Source: Polymorphum gilvum SL003B-26A1 (GTDB lineage: Bacteria; Pseudomonadota; Alphaproteobacteria; Rhizobiales; Stappiaceae). From it: a stretch of 64,000 nt of DNA. This document shows positions 63,185 through 64,000 of this stretch, in pieces (the stretch's first letter is position 1; each line of letters starts with the position of its first letter). The notes below the pieces were generated by a model. That model saw only the letters and a list, made by a program, of their open reading frames with translations, was not told the DNA's origin and searched no databases. The DNA is taken from positions 1,875,001 to 1,939,000 of the forward strand of contig NC_015259.1 of assembly GCF_000192745.1 (NCBI RefSeq). Reading direction: 5' to 3'. A program made the translations under genes and the position numbers.

Positions 63185-64000
63185 TCAAGCGTATTCGTAG
63201 ACCGTGCGGCCTGCAACGACCGTGCGCAGCACGCGGCCGGAGAAGCGGGCGTCCTCGAACGGCGAGTTCTTGGAGCGCGAGCGGATGGCCGATTTCTCCA
63301 GCACCCAGGGCTTGTCCGGGTCGAACACGACGACGTCGGCCGGGGCGCCGCGGCTGAGGTGGCCGACGTCGAGGCCGAGCCGGTCGGCCGGGCGCGAGGT
63401 CATGCAGGCAAGCAGGGAGACGAGGTCGATGTCGCCGGCATGGTAGAGCCGCAGCGCGGCGGCAAGCAGGGTCTCCAGGCCGATGGCGCCGTCCTCGGCT
63501 TCCGCAAACGGGTGGCGCTTGGTCTCCACGTCCTGCGGATCGTGGTTGGAGACGATGATGTCGATAGTGCCGTCGGCGAGCGCGGCGATCATCGCCCTGC
63601 GGTCGTCTTCGTCGCGCAAGGGCGGCGACATCTTGAAGAAGGTCCGGTAGGGACCGATGTCGTTCTCGTTCTGGGTCAGGTGGTTGATCGACACGCCGGC
63701 GGTGACGTCGAGGCCGCGCGCCTTGGCGGCGCGGATCACCTCGGCGCTGTCGGAACAGGAGATCAGGTTGGCGTGGTAGCGCGCGCGGGTCAGCGCGGCG
63801 AGGCGGATGTCGCGCTCCACCATGATGATCTCGGCCTCGCGCGGAATACCCGGAAGGCCCTTCCAGGAGGCGTTGAGGCCCTCGTTCATGACGCCGCCGG
63901 AAAGCGTCGGGTCCTCGGTGTGGTGGACGATGAGGGCGCCGAAGTCGCGTGCGTAGGTCATCAGCCGGCGCATGGTCTGGGCGCTGGCAACGGAGCGGTG
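63185..64000 (-). CDS. pyrC: Dihydroorotase, C-terminal part (5' end beyond window)
   Basis: 272 codons are visible and the frame is open to the right edge, so the N-terminus with the first metal histidines is missing. ALTRARYHANLISCSDSAEVIRAAK, TAGVSINHLTQNE and FFKMSPPLRDEDDRRAMIAALADGTIDIIVSNHDPQ are class I dihydroorotase segments. The asparagine-histidine-aspartate here (SNHDP) replaces the usual TDHAP, with Asp still present. Enzymes of this type, often next to pyrB, may be active or be inactive PyrC' partners of aspartate carbamoyltransferase. Confidence 0.88.
   Translation of the reverse strand, partial: HRSVASAQTMRRLMTYARDFGALIVHHTEDPTLSGGVMNEGLNASWKGLPGIPREAEIIMVERDIRLAALTRARYHANLISCSDSAEVIRAAKARGLDVTAGVSINHLTQNENDIGPYRTFFKMSPPLRDEDDRRAMIAALADGTIDIIVSNHDPQDVETKRHPFAEAEDGAIGLETLLAAALRLYHAGDIDLVSLLACMTSRPADRLGLDVGHLSRGAPADVVVFDPDKPWVLEKSAIRSRSKNSPFEDARFSGRVLRTVVAGRTVYEYA

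Overview
The window is G+C-rich DNA (about two thirds G+C by eye) that is densely packed with genes. It reads as chromosomal sequence from an alphaproteobacterium, most likely of the order Hyphomicrobiales (Rhizobiales). The evidence is the content: an sqdB/sqdD/sqdC-type sulfolipid cluster, DivK, an EipB (DUF1849) envelope protein, DUF1489 and DUF3572 proteins, TTAA-N7-TTAAC sites of the CtrA type, a phasin preceded by a PhaR-like palindrome, and the gene order DUF3572-divK ... rpmG-NUDIX-DUF983-rnr-topA-dprA-plsY-pyrC. No rRNA, prophage, integrase, transposase or CRISPR array is visible. One tRNA gene, tRNA-Leu(GAG), is present.

Layout. 0-6 kb: the two propionyl-CoA carboxylase subunits (pccB partial, pccA) flank small secreted proteins and folB, and a HAD phosphatase is coupled to pccA. 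6-15 kb: a PAS-GGDEF cyclase, acylphosphatase, the sulfoquinovosyl lipid operon behind a Pho-box-like site, a rhodanese, a Tat-exported 5'-nucleotidase and lipB. 15-19 kb: a lone fliN behind two CtrA-like boxes, tRNA-Leu, a YARHG-like secreted protein, mgtE and a GGDEF protein with a degenerate receiver. 18.7-21.5 kb: a MerR (LiuR-like) regulator with a thioesterase, a GNAT protein and isovaleryl-CoA dehydrogenase (leucine catabolism). 21.5-24.2 kb: a divergent 3-hydroxybenzoate 4-monooxygenase / MarR pair.

24-38 kb: two coupled small genes, a membrane GGDEF protein, a ClpP paralogue, a globin-like protein divergent from an aldo/keto reductase with a CRP-like site between them, thiE, a YdcF protein, a class III adenylate cyclase overlapping a DUF599 gene on the opposite strand, panC, a VWA/DnaJ-membrane-protein pair and a SPOR-tailed D,D-carboxypeptidase. 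38-44.7 kb: phasin, clpS-clpA, azlC-azlD, a GST and a HIT protein. 45-47.4 kb: the least explained stretch, with two unrecognised secreted proteins separated by a truncated copy of the first. 47.5-54 kb: a FemAB-like protein, a GDPD phosphodiesterase, RidA, EipB, DinB with an extra zinc ribbon, a HAD protein, DUF3572 and divK. 54.5-64 kb: a leftward housekeeping run (rpmG, NUDIX, DUF983, rnr, topA, dprA, plsY, pyrC partial), much of it joined by ATGA overlaps.

Themes. Second-messenger signalling is well represented: three GGDEF proteins, one adenylate cyclase and possibly the stub of another, and DivK. The pleD gene expected next to divK is not there. Phosphate-stress adaptation (sulfolipid, secreted nucleotidase, GDPD) and carbon storage and catabolism (phasin, propionyl-CoA, isovaleryl-CoA, hydroxybenzoate) point to a metabolically versatile free-living or host-associated bacterium. 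A degenerate 12-bp tandem repeat (near GTGATGGGCCAG) occurs at three separate places. No complete new system could be demonstrated. The 45-47.4 kb secreted locus is the best candidate for something undescribed.
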